Part shown: one piece after another, positions 1-7,020 of the stretch
Layout: each line of letters begins with the position of its first letter
Numbering within the stretch: position 1 is the stretch's first letter
NCBI GenBank assembly: GCA_009731375.1
Contig: BJOX01000101.1
Location: 358,646 to 383,648, forward strand
Direction: 5' to 3'
DNA length: 25,003 nt
Origin: Paulinella micropora
Lineage: Eukaryota > Cercozoa > Imbricatea > Euglyphida
The notes under the pieces: generated by a model
What the model was told of the DNA's origin: nothing
The model's database searches: none
The model's input: the letters and a program-made list of their open reading frames with translations, nothing else
Translations under genes and position numbers: made by a program

Positions 1-131
1 TAATAATAGTGCTTCTCTGTCCATGGCTGATGCATTTCTGCACATGCGCCTCCATCGTCTCACCCGTGAGGGGAACACGAAGAATTGACGATAGGCTCTA
101 ATGACACCCCCGCAAGGGCAGTTCCAACACT

Positions 132-201
132 TCCAGACGGACCGGTATGTTCAATGAAAATACTGGTCCAGACGGACCGGTATGTTCAATGAAAATACTG
201 G
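132..201. repeat. 35-bp tandem direct repeat, two copies
   Basis: Two identical 35-bp copies (132-166 and 167-201), each starting TCCAGACGGACCGG and ending ATACTGG, directly abut the CCA end of the tRNA-like sequence at 199-273. Read on the minus strand they follow the tRNA-like head, so they may be the body or tail of the same SINE-like element. Bases 1-131 show nothing recognisable. Confidence 0.85.
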
Positions 202-273
202 TGGCACCGACGGGAATCGAACAGGCGACAGGGCCCAGATGGTAGAACTTGACCACTGGGCTATCACGGTGTC
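199..273 (-). mobile_element. tRNA-derived SINE-like remnant (degenerate tRNA head with encoded CCA)
   Basis: On the minus strand this reads like a tRNA. It has an A-box-like TAGCCCAGTGG, a B-box-like TGTTCGATTCC, and outer 7-nt arms (GACACCG and CGGTGCC) that pair with one mismatch, followed by ACCA. Eukaryotic tRNA genes do not encode the CCA end, so a templated CCA points to retroposition from a processed tRNA. The T-stem pairs poorly and the anticodon arm cannot be folded with certainty, so this is not called a working tRNA gene. It is flanked by (AAT)n upstream and by the 35-bp tandem repeat downstream. Confidence 0.5.
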
Positions 274-308
<35 letters not shown>

Positions 309-338
309 TAATGATGATGATAATAATGATAATGATAA

Positions 339-386
<48 letters not shown>

Positions 387-388
387 TA

Positions 389-461
<73 letters not shown>

Positions 462-489
462 TAATAATAATGATAATAATAATAATAGT
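274..489. repeat. (AAT)n microsatellite
   Basis: Long, slightly interrupted AAT tract. On the minus strand it starts just after the splice donor of the MLO-like exon at 497-616, so it forms the 5' part of the following intron. Confidence 0.95.
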
Positions 490-496
490 AACCTAC

Positions 497-616
497 CGAG
501 AACCAGGAGGAAGGGTAGATGTGCAGCGAGTGGATGATGTCTTGGCTGATGCACTTCTTGAGGTAGACAGAAAACTGAACGTCGGGGTCCATGCGAAGCA
601 GGCGGTACATGATAGC
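497..616 (-). CDS. MLO-like gene, last exon visible in the window
   Basis: 120-bp, 40-codon exon, phase 0 in and out, acceptor TGCGTCAAG and donor TCG|GTAGGT. It encodes AIMYRLLRMDPDVQF, then SVYLKKCISQDII, then HSLHIYPSSWFS. F-x2-Y-[IL]-K-[RK] and I-x-P-x2-W match the conserved MLO cytoplasmic segment before helix four. The (AAT)n intron follows; remaining exons lie beyond base 1. Confidence 0.65.
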
Positions 617-1951
617 CTTGACGCACAAAACATACAAGGAATATGGTAAATACAATACATACAATACATATAATACATATAATACATACAATACATACAA
701 TACATACAATACATACAATACATACAATACATACAATACATACAATACAATACATAGAATACATAGAATACATAGAATACATAGAATACATAGAATACAT
801 AGAATACATAGAATACATAGAATACATAGAATACATAGAATACATACAATGCATACAATGCATAGAATACATACAATACATACAATACATACAATACATA
901 CAACACATACCAATAATACCAGTACATACCAATACATACAATACCTTGGCCACGTGGAACTGCGTCTCCTCTGCCGGCTCCCCACGGCCCGCTATACATA
1001 CATACATGCATATACACACATACATACATACATGCATATACATACATACATACATATACATACATACATACATACATACATACATACATACATACATACC
1101 ATGTATCAGTCCCCAGCAAGAGGGCAGACGAACTTTCTGTGCCGCGAGGTAGAGAGTTTCATCGGGAAGGACATACATGCATACATACATACATACAAAT
1201 ATATATATATAATATATATATGTATATATATATGTATATATACATACATACATACATACATACAAAGATACATAAATACATACATACATACATACATACA
1301 TACATAAATACATACATACATTCCTACCTACCTATCAGTGTCCACCAAGAGGGCAAACGAATTTTCTGTGCCGCGAGGTAGAGAGTTTCATCGGGTAGGA
1401 CATACATACATGCATCATGCATACATCCTACCTACCTACCTACCTACCAACCAACCTACCAACCTACCTCCCAACCTACCAACCTACCTAACAACCTACC
1501 TATCAGTGTCCACCAAGATGGCGAATAAACTTTCTGTGCCGCGAGGTAGAGACTTTCGTTTGGCAGTGCTTCTATTCTCTCCCTATGCATATGTATGTAT
1601 GTATCTATGTATGCATGTGTGTATGTATGTATGTATGTATGTATGTATGTATGTATGTATGTATGTGTGCGAGGTAGAGAGGTTCATCGGGTAGGGTTTA
1701 TTCTCTCCCTGTGTCTGTCTGTCTGTCTGTCTGTATGTATGTATGTATGTATGTACGTATGTATCTATGTATGTATGTATGCATATTCTACCAGTTAGGG
1801 TTTGTCGCTTTCATGTATGTATGTATGTATGTCTGTATGTATGTATGTATGTATTTATGTATGTATGTATTGTTCAACCAGTTTGCGTTGGTCGCTTTCA
1901 TTGCGAAGACTTTGGCAGCGCCGCCAAGCACACAGAATGCAGACGACTATG

Positions 1952-1985
<34 letters not shown>

Positions 1986-3118
1986 TGTATGTATGTATAT
2001 CATACCAGAAACAGCCAGAAGTGCGCGAACTCAAGCCGGTGAAGCGTCTGAATGAAGAGATGGATACATTTAGCTTTTTGTAGATATGGTTTGTATATAG
2101 AGAGGGTGGATGAAGGAAGGGATGGATGAATGTATTCAAACTCCAGTCGGTGCAGGGTCTACATGAATAGATGGATGAATTTAGCTGTTTGTGGATATGG
2201 TTTTTACACATTATAAAGATGAATGAAGCGATGGATGAATGTATGGGAACTCCAGCCAATGCAAGGTTTGGGCAGGTATAAATACATGCAAAATTAGATG
2301 TAGAAACAATTAGTGTAAGTGAGTAGGTAGGTAGGGAGGTAGGTAGATAAGTAGGTAGAAGAGTAGGTAGAAAGGTAGGTAGAAAGGTAGGTAGAAAGGT
2401 AGGTAGAAAGGTAGGTGTACAGTCGATGCACAAGTAGGCAAGTAGGCAGGCATGAGGGTTGATAGGTAGGTAGGTATGTACATAGGTAGACAAGGGAGTT
2501 GCCTAAATAAGGGGACAGAGGCATGGATAGGTAGATAGGTAGATAGGCAGATAGATAAAGTAGGAAGGTAGGAAGTACTTGGCCGGCTAGCTCGCCGATA
2601 GAGAGTGAGAGCACCAAGACGAAGCTGAACACTCCCAGGAAGGTGAACTCGGCGTATATCTGGGTATACGGTACACGTACATGTACGCATGCATACATGC
2701 ACACATACATACATACATACGTACGTACGTACATACATACATACATACATACATACAGACAAAAAGAAGGAAAGAAGGAAAGAAGGAAAGAAGGACAAAG
2801 GGAAGGAGGAAAGAAGGAAAGAAGGAAAGAAGGAAAGAAGGAAAGAAGGAAAGAAGGAAAGAAGGAAAGAAGGAAAGAAGGAAAGAAGGAAAGAAGGAAA
2901 GAAGGAAAGAAGGAAAGAAGGAAAGAAGGAAAGAAGGAAAGAAGGAAAGAAGGAAAGACAGAAGCAAGGAAACAAGCAAAGAAAAAAAAAAGAAAAGTGA
3001 GGCCTGTGTGTACATATGTGTATGCTGGAAGAGGGTCAAGGGGGGAAGGGGGGAGGGGGGGCAGGTTGGTTCTACTTTGTCCACCATGGCCATGGCTGAG
3101 CAGTTGCCATGCAATTTG

Positions 3119-3149
<31 letters not shown>

Positions 3150-3373
3150 TGTGTTTGTGCATGTGTGCTGGAGGAGAGAGATTGGTTGTACCTTGTCCAC
3201 AATTGCCATAGCGGAGCGGTTGTCATGCACTTTGCTGTGTGTGTGTGTGTGTGTGTGCTGGTTGGGGGAGGTTAGTAGTACTTTGTCCACCATGGCCATG
3301 GCGGATCGATTGCCATGCACTTTGCTCTCCACCGCCGACCCCATCACCTGCACAACACACAGCTCGCTCGTGT

Positions 3374-3422
<49 letters not shown>

Positions 3423-3451
3423 GAGAGAGTGAGTGAGTGTGTATGTGTGTA

Positions 3452-3483
<32 letters not shown>

Positions 3484-3513
3484 AGAGAGGAAGAGAGAAA
3501 GAGAGAAAGAGAA

Positions 3514-3544
<31 letters not shown>

Positions 3545-3588
3545 TAGATAGATAGATAGATAGATAGAGAGAGATAGAGAGAGAAAAG

Positions 3589-3669
<81 letters not shown>

Positions 3670-4200
3670 GACAGAGACAGAGACAGAGACAGAGACAAAG
3701 AGGGCAAAGAGTCTCTCGCTATATATGTAAATGTGGTGTGTTTGTGTGTGTTTGTGTGTGTGTGTATGTATGTATGTATGTATGTATGTATGTGTGTGTA
3801 TGTATGTATGAACGTATGTATGTATGTATGTATGTATGTATGTATGTTATGTATGTTATGTATGTATGTATGTATGTGTGTATGCATGTATGCATGTATG
3901 CATGTATGCATGTATGTATGCATGTATGTATGTATGTATGTATGTATGTATGTATGTGTGTATGTATGTGTATGTATGTATGTGTATGTATGTATGTGTA
4001 TGTATGTATGTATGTATGTATGTATGTGTTTTTTTGTTGTGTGTGTGTGTGTGTCTGTGTGTGTGTCTGTGTGTGTGTGTGTTTCTGTGGTTGTGTGTTT
4101 GTGTGTTTGTGTGTTTTGTGTGTGTTATGTATTTATGTATGTATTTTTGTTTGTTGTTGTGTGAGTACGTGTGTGTGTGTCTGTGTCTCTCTGTGTGTGC

Positions 4201-4235
<35 letters not shown>

Positions 4236-4267
4236 TCAGTGAGAGAGAGAGAGAGAGAGAGAGAGGG

Positions 4268-4356
<89 letters not shown>

Positions 4357-4508
4357 TGTGTGTTTGTGTGTTTTGTGTGTGTTATGTATTTATGTATGTA
4401 TTTTGGTTTGTTGTTGTGTGAGTACGTGTGTGTGTGTGTCTGTGTCTCTCTCTGTGTGTGTGTGTGTGTGAGAGAGAGTCAGTGTGTGTGAGAGAGAGAG
4501 AGAGAGGG

Positions 4509-4598
<90 letters not shown>

Positions 4599-4606
4599 AT
4601 AGATAA

Positions 4607-4705
<99 letters not shown>

Positions 4706-4760
4706 GATAGATAGATAGATAGAAGATAGATAGATAGATAGATAGATGGATAGATAGATG

Positions 4761-4824
<64 letters not shown>

Positions 4825-4902
4825 CACACACACACATATATATATTATATATATATGTATATATATATACATATATATATAATATATATATGTGTGTGTG
4901 TG

Positions 4903-4988
<86 letters not shown>

Positions 4989-4998
4989 NNNNNNNNNN

Positions 4999-5045
<47 letters not shown>

Positions 5046-5352
5046 TTGTGTGTGTGTGTGTGTGTGTCAGTGTGATTCACCTCGAACATTATAGATAGTA
5101 TCACCAGCATTATGCTAAAAAGCAGCAGCCAAGGCCAGTCCTTATCCACTGGACCTACATACAAGAGGAAGTGGGCATACACATACAATACATACATGAT
5201 GAATCCCCAAGATGAATCTGAACAAAGAAACAAAATTCAGTGAGTCACGAACCGAAAAAAACTGCGGCCTGGCTACTCCCGTCTTGCCCTCCGTGCCCTC
5301 CTGGCGCTTCGTATTCTGAAGGGGCAACATCCGACGGCGAGCCTCCACCCAT
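497..5352 (-). CDS. MLO-like seven-transmembrane protein gene (span; exons listed separately; 3' end beyond the window)
   Basis: MLO proteins are seven-helix plasma-membrane proteins with calmodulin-binding tails, known in plants and also in algae and some protists. Five consecutive minus-strand exons (5081-5217, 3282-3347, 2579-2659, 2006-2047, 1879-1946) join in phase at GT-AG sites. Seen in order: a membrane segment ending ILSIMFE; a segment ending AMAMVDK followed by IYAEFTFLGVFSF, which fits the MLO 'EALEKIKxELMLLGFISLLL' region; TLHRLEFAHFWLFL, which fits 'LHQLHIFIFxLA'; and SSAFCVLGGAAKVFAMK, which fits the following 'YSxxTMxLGxxKIRxW'. A later pair (945-991, 497-616) contains VQFSVYLKK and HIYPSSWF, fitting the MLO 'FxFHKYIKRS...GISPxLW' segment. 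Every intron is mostly microsatellite. The joint between 1879 and 1136 does not reconcile in phase, so an exon is probably missing there. Family assignment is from remembered consensus, not a search. Confidence 0.7.
645..943. repeat. Decanucleotide microsatellite (ACAATACATA / AGAATACATA)
   Basis: Period-10 array in two variants: ACAATACATA on the flanks and AGAATACATA in the middle. It fills the intron between the exons at 945-991 and 497-616. Confidence 0.9.
945..991 (-). CDS. MLO-like gene, 47-bp exon
   Basis: Acceptor GTATGTATAG and donor AAG|GTATTG. It encodes GRGEPAEETQFHVAK after completing a split codon and ends in phase 0, matching the start of the 497-616 exon. Its normal GC-rich composition inside pure CATA and AATACATA repeats makes it stand out. 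Confidence 0.6.
993..1098. repeat. (CATA)n microsatellite
   Basis: CATA tetranucleotide tract with CATGCATA and CATATACA variants. It fills the intron between the candidate exon at 1100-1136 and the exon at 945-991. Confidence 0.9.
1100..1136 (-). CDS. MLO-like gene, candidate exon in the repeated copy set
   Basis: In the same frame as the next exon. Acceptor GGCACAG and donor CATG|GTATGT give KVRLPSCWGLIH plus one base, and that phase-1 end joins correctly to the 945-991 exon. The upstream phase does not match the 1879-1946 exon. Similar copies at 1338-1403 and 1503-1558 make it unclear which copy is used. Confidence 0.35.
1173..1322. repeat. (CATA)n microsatellite with an internal AT-rich palindrome
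   Basis: CATA tract interrupted at about 1199-1240 by alternating AT with GTATATATATAC-like steps. It separates two copies of the repeated exon-like block. Confidence 0.85.
1338..1403 (-). repeat. Copy 2 of exon-like block (LPDETLYLAAQK...)
   Basis: Close copy of the block at 1100-1166, reading on the minus strand as PDETLYLAAQKIRLPSWW and followed by the donor-like GATAG|GTAGG. A (CTAC)n tract lies on its upstream side. It is probably a decayed tandem copy of an MLO exon end, not an extra coding exon. Confidence 0.6.
1410..1502. repeat. (CTAC)n / (CAAC)n imperfect microsatellite
   Basis: Runs of CTACCTACC mixed with CAACC, lying between copies 2 and 3 of the exon-like block. Confidence 0.85.
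1503..1590 (-). repeat. Copy 3 of exon-like block, with a fourth partial copy at about 1668-1697
   Basis: Same block again (SLYLAAQKVYSPSWWTL on the minus strand) with the same donor-side GATAGGTAGG. A fragment (GCGAGGTAGAGAGGTTCATC on the plus strand) recurs at about 1670-1690. Copies are separated by (CTAC)n and (TATG)n tracts. Confidence 0.6.
1586..1872. repeat. (TATG)n and (TGTC)n microsatellites with a duplicated exon end
   Basis: TATG tracts interrupted by a (TCTG)n run near 1709-1735. At 1792-1815 the plus strand reads ACCAGTTAGGGTTTGTCGCT, a diverged copy of the 3' end and donor of the exon at 1879-1946. Confidence 0.8.
1879..1946 (-). CDS. MLO-like gene, exon after the third helix
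   Basis: 68-bp exon entered in phase 0 and left in phase 2, acceptor ATACATAG and donor CTG|GTTGAAC. It encodes SSAFCVLGGAAKVFAMKATN and two more residues; LGGAAKVFAMK fits the conserved 'LGxxKIRxWK' after MLO helix three. A partial copy of its 3' end plus donor lies at 1792-1815. Confidence 0.6.
2006..2047 (-). CDS. MLO-like gene, short exon (third helix start)
   Basis: 42-bp exon, phase 0 in and out, acceptor TTCATTCAG and donor CTG|GTATGA. It encodes TLHRLEFAHFWLFL, comparable with 'LHQLHIFIFxLAxxH' of MLO. Related copies of its middle occur at about 2135 and 2250 in a tandem array, where the frame has decayed. Confidence 0.65.
2028..2290. repeat. Tandem repeat of about 111 bp, three copies, containing an exon end
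   Basis: Three related units carry a CTCCAG(C/T)CGGTG-like core (about 2030, 2140, 2255) followed by GATGGATGAATTTAGCT and TGTAGATATGGTTT. Only the first unit keeps the acceptor, open frame and donor of the MLO exon 2006-2047. Confidence 0.7.
2310..2480. repeat. (GGTA)n-rich microsatellite
   Basis: GTAGGTAG and AGAAAGGTAGGT steps; part of the intron between the exons at 2579-2659 and 2006-2047. Confidence 0.85.
2579..2659 (-). CDS. MLO-like gene, second helix exon
   Basis: 81-bp exon, phase 0 in and out, acceptor TATACCCAG and donor CAA|GTACTTCC. It encodes IYAEFTFLGVFSFVLVLSLS followed by IGELAGQ. The ExxxLGxxSFxL pattern is the most recognisable MLO signature in the window. Confidence 0.75.
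2690..2757. repeat. (CATA)n / (CGTA)n microsatellite
   Basis: Short tract adjoining the purine array at 2764; on the minus strand it lies just upstream of the exon at 2579-2659. Confidence 0.85.
2764..2962. repeat. (GAAGGAAA)n homopurine array
   Basis: About 200 bp of near-pure purine on the plus strand, period 8 (AAAGAAGG). Long homopurine-homopyrimidine tracts can form triplex DNA; here it lies within an intron of the MLO-like gene. Confidence 0.9.
3066..3236 (-). repeat. Two partial copies of the 3282-3347 exon
   Basis: Minus-strand reads KVHDNRSAMAIVDK (3180-3236) and LHGNCSAMAMVDK (3066-3120), each followed by a donor-like GTACAACC or GTAGAACC. Both lack the 5' half of the exon and its acceptor, which is replaced by (CA)n. 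They look like pseudo-exons made by local duplication with the (GT)n intron sequence. Confidence 0.65.
3282..3347 (-). CDS. MLO-like gene, first cytoplasmic loop exon
   Basis: 66-bp exon, phase 0 in and out, acceptor TTGTGCAG and donor AAA|GTACTAC. It encodes VMGSAVESKVHGNRSAMAMV plus DK. The AM-x-MVDK end lines up with the 'ALEKIK' that precedes the second MLO helix. Two partial downstream copies (3066-3120 and 3180-3236) repeat only its 3' part. Confidence 0.7.
3366..3422. repeat. (GTT)n microsatellite
   Basis: About 18 GTT units directly upstream (minus strand sense) of the acceptor for exon 3282-3347. Confidence 0.95.
3423..3700. repeat. GA-rich array with GATA and GACA blocks
   Basis: (GA)n, (GATA)n, (GACA)n and (GAGACA)n sub-blocks with almost no interruption; intronic to the MLO-like gene. 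Confidence 0.9.
3735..4140. repeat. (TATG)n / (TG)n microsatellite
   Basis: TATG and GTGT repeats with CATG interruptions. No exon-like island was found in it. Confidence 0.9.
4103..4610. repeat. Tandem duplication with 257-bp offset
   Basis: The irregular stretch around GTGAGTACGTGTG occurs at 4161 and again at 4418 with matching flanks (TTATGTATTTATGTATGTAT before, GA and GATA arrays after). Because the stretch is not simple sequence, this is a true segmental duplication of about 257 bp rather than microsatellite drift. Confidence 0.75.
4509..4824. repeat. (GATA)n microsatellite
   Basis: Over 300 bp of GATA with rare AAAT, GGAT and AGAAGATA interruptions; it forms the left side of the foldback at 4739-4988. 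Confidence 0.95.
4739..4988. repeat. Large inverted repeat (foldback) of microsatellites
   Basis: The order (GATA)n-(CA)n-(TA)n is mirrored by (TA)n-(TG)n-(TATC)n. The core 4821-4906 is a perfect palindrome centred at 4863.5, and the GATA/TATC arms extend it to about 125 bp each side, stopping at the assembly gap at 4989. Confidence 0.9.
4989..4998. other. Assembly gap (10 N)
   Basis: Run of N at the end of the foldback; the true length is unknown. (AG)n follows at 4999-5042 and (TG)n at 5047-5068. Confidence 1.
5081..5217 (-). CDS. MLO-like gene, exon encoding first membrane segments
   Basis: 137-bp exon with acceptor TTTCTTTGTTCAG and donor GAG|GTGAAT. It encodes two hydrophobic stretches (GFIMYVLYVYAHFLLYVG and WPWLLLFSIMLVILSIMF) around a polar PVDKD link and ends in phase 0. 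The terminal FE before the next exon recalls the conserved 'S(I/L)xxE' at the end of the first MLO helix. Confidence 0.7.
5277..5352 (-). CDS. Candidate first exon of the MLO-like gene
   Basis: Minus-strand ATG at 5352 opens a Gly/Ser-rich frame beginning MGGGSPSDVAPSEYE, typical of a soluble N-terminal tail. Ending at a weak donor (A|GTAGCC, 5277) gives phase 1, which matches the incoming phase of the 5081-5217 exon. The implied intron is only 59 nt and the donor is poor, so start and boundary are tentative. Confidence 0.3.
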
Positions 5353-6111
5353 GGAATCTGCATTCACTTTTGTCTGCGGGACTTGAATTTTTCGACTTTG
5401 ACACGACTACACGACATAAATCTTTATGAATTGTGCACAATAGGAAAAAGGAAGTTTGGACGTAACGTCAAAAAAGCGTAACGCCAAAAAGTAACAAAAC
5501 GAACACTCGGCCAAAACTCGCCAGTCAGATCGGTTGGCAGGTGAGTGCGCCGCTGGCCACCCAGAAGGGCGGTAGAAAAATGTGCCAACTGTGAACGTGT
5601 GTATGTGTTTGTGCACATTCCACAGCATTTTCTACCGCTAACTGCGGGAATGATGTTTTCAATCCGTTAATCAGTTGCTTCGTCTTATCGCTGTGTTTTG
5701 TTTTTTCAAAATTTTGAAAATATCTCAGTGATTAACTTGGTCACGCAGTAGTACCACTAAAATGCATGTTTTTACATGCTAAAATATATGTAATCACTAG
5801 CAGAAAAGCCTAGAAAAAACCGTGACCACAAGAACAAGGGTGGCGCAAAGTAGGTTTGAGCAGTTGACAACAAGCCATGTAAGGTTTTGAATTGCTCCAA
5901 GTAGCACTTTTATGCATAAAAATCACACATGTGGGTAGCCCAAACCACTGACACAGAGGTCAGAACTAAGCAATGAGGGGCCGGAAGCTACGCCGGATGC
6001 AGGTTTAAACATGTACAAAAAAAATTAGTAAAAAAGTTCACTTTAATCATTTCCAACCATGCTCACTTTTATGCATAAATGGATTTTACTCCCGTGAAAC
6101 ACCCTGAAAAA
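5353..6111. other. Intergenic region between the MLO-like and methyltransferase-like genes
   Basis: About 760 bp between the candidate start of the MLO-like gene and the stop of the methyltransferase-like gene, both on the minus strand. No supported ORF is present. Two copies of the TTTTATGCATAAA palindrome lie here (5908-5921 and 6067-6080). The MLO-like gene's promoter should be in this stretch, but no TATA-like element could be assigned. Confidence 0.6.
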
Positions 6112-7020
6112 TCACTCCGTGGCCGGCTCAGTGGCTGCAAGAAGTGCAGCCTGATTCTTGTGTAATTTCGTGTGGCACGAGTCGTTGCAGAAGTAACCAT
6201 GAATGGAGAAACAATCGTTTTTTACACAGCAGTTGAGGACGGAGTCGAAGCAACGACTGAACACGGATGCGGGGGAACGGAGGTAGACGACGAACTGGCC
6301 CCGTACAGCGGTGCATGCAGGTAGTGGCTGTAGTGTTCGCAGTGCACAACGTAGTCTTCTTCGAGGTCCATGCTTTTCTTGCAAGTGAAACAGACCGACT
6401 TGGTCACGCCCTTTGCACTTCCGCCAATGTGTCCCTTTTTCGCAAGAATTTTATCGACTTTGCCTGTGTCTTTTTCCTCCTCCTCCTCATCGTCCTCCTC
6501 AACTTCGTCCTCACTTGAAGCCTTTTTCTTCTTGCACTTCTTCTTGGTCGGTTTCAGGAACTCCCTGACACGAGCCTTCCCGAAATCAACCTGCTTTGTG
6601 TCGATGTCGATGCCAGTAACTCGCATGTCTGCCTCCAAAGCACCGATCACCTCTGAACCCAAAACCATGCATGCAACAAGAACATTGCTCAGAGGAGGCA
6701 GAATGGTTGAAAAAATCTGCTTGGACAGCTCCGTAGGCTTCTCGAAGACGTTCACACGTTGTCCGTCGGCGGAATGGCGCTGTTTCTTGACAGGTACCTC
6801 GACAATGAAGAGGTTGTGACGGAGGACGGGGTTCTGGTTGAGATTGAGGACGAAGGATGCCTGCTTCGGGTTGAAGGCCACCAACACCATTTCCACCACC
6901 TTGATCCACTTCTGGACATCTCCTACGTAGTTGTGATTCTTTTTGTACCAGTAAACTGTCTCAATGGTTTGGTACCCAGTCGCTGAAAAAGCATCCACCA
7001 ACAATTTCGTCTCCAGTTCC
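6112..7020 (-). CDS. Methyltransferase-like gene, 3' exon
   Basis: Acceptor GGTTTTTGCAG at 7021 (alternative GGTTTCAG at 7051). The frame runs from ELETKLLVDAFSATGYQTIE through the motif X, I and II region and an acidic linker to HCEHYSHYLH near 6330. A single-base shift near 6290-6330 is then needed to reach the second Cys cluster (CFSIHGYFCNDSC) and the TGA at 6114-6112. Without the shift the first frame continues as Ser/Thr-rich sequence. The clean Cys spacing across the shift suggests the second frame is the real end. Confidence 0.6.

Noticed and set aside
1100-1700. Extra coding exons from every LPDETLYLAAQK copy
   Set aside because: Copies have inconsistent phases and differing boundaries; at most one can be joined in phase to the next exon.
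182-4872. Long ORFs of low-complexity protein (poly-Ile, poly-Tyr, MYVC, SIYL, KERR repeats)
   Set aside because: They are translations of microsatellites in all frames, with no codon bias or domain; only the short islands with splice signals are kept.
5407-5628. Minus-strand ORFs of 64-73 aa
   Set aside because: No recognisable motif, AT-rich intergenic sequence, and no supporting signals.
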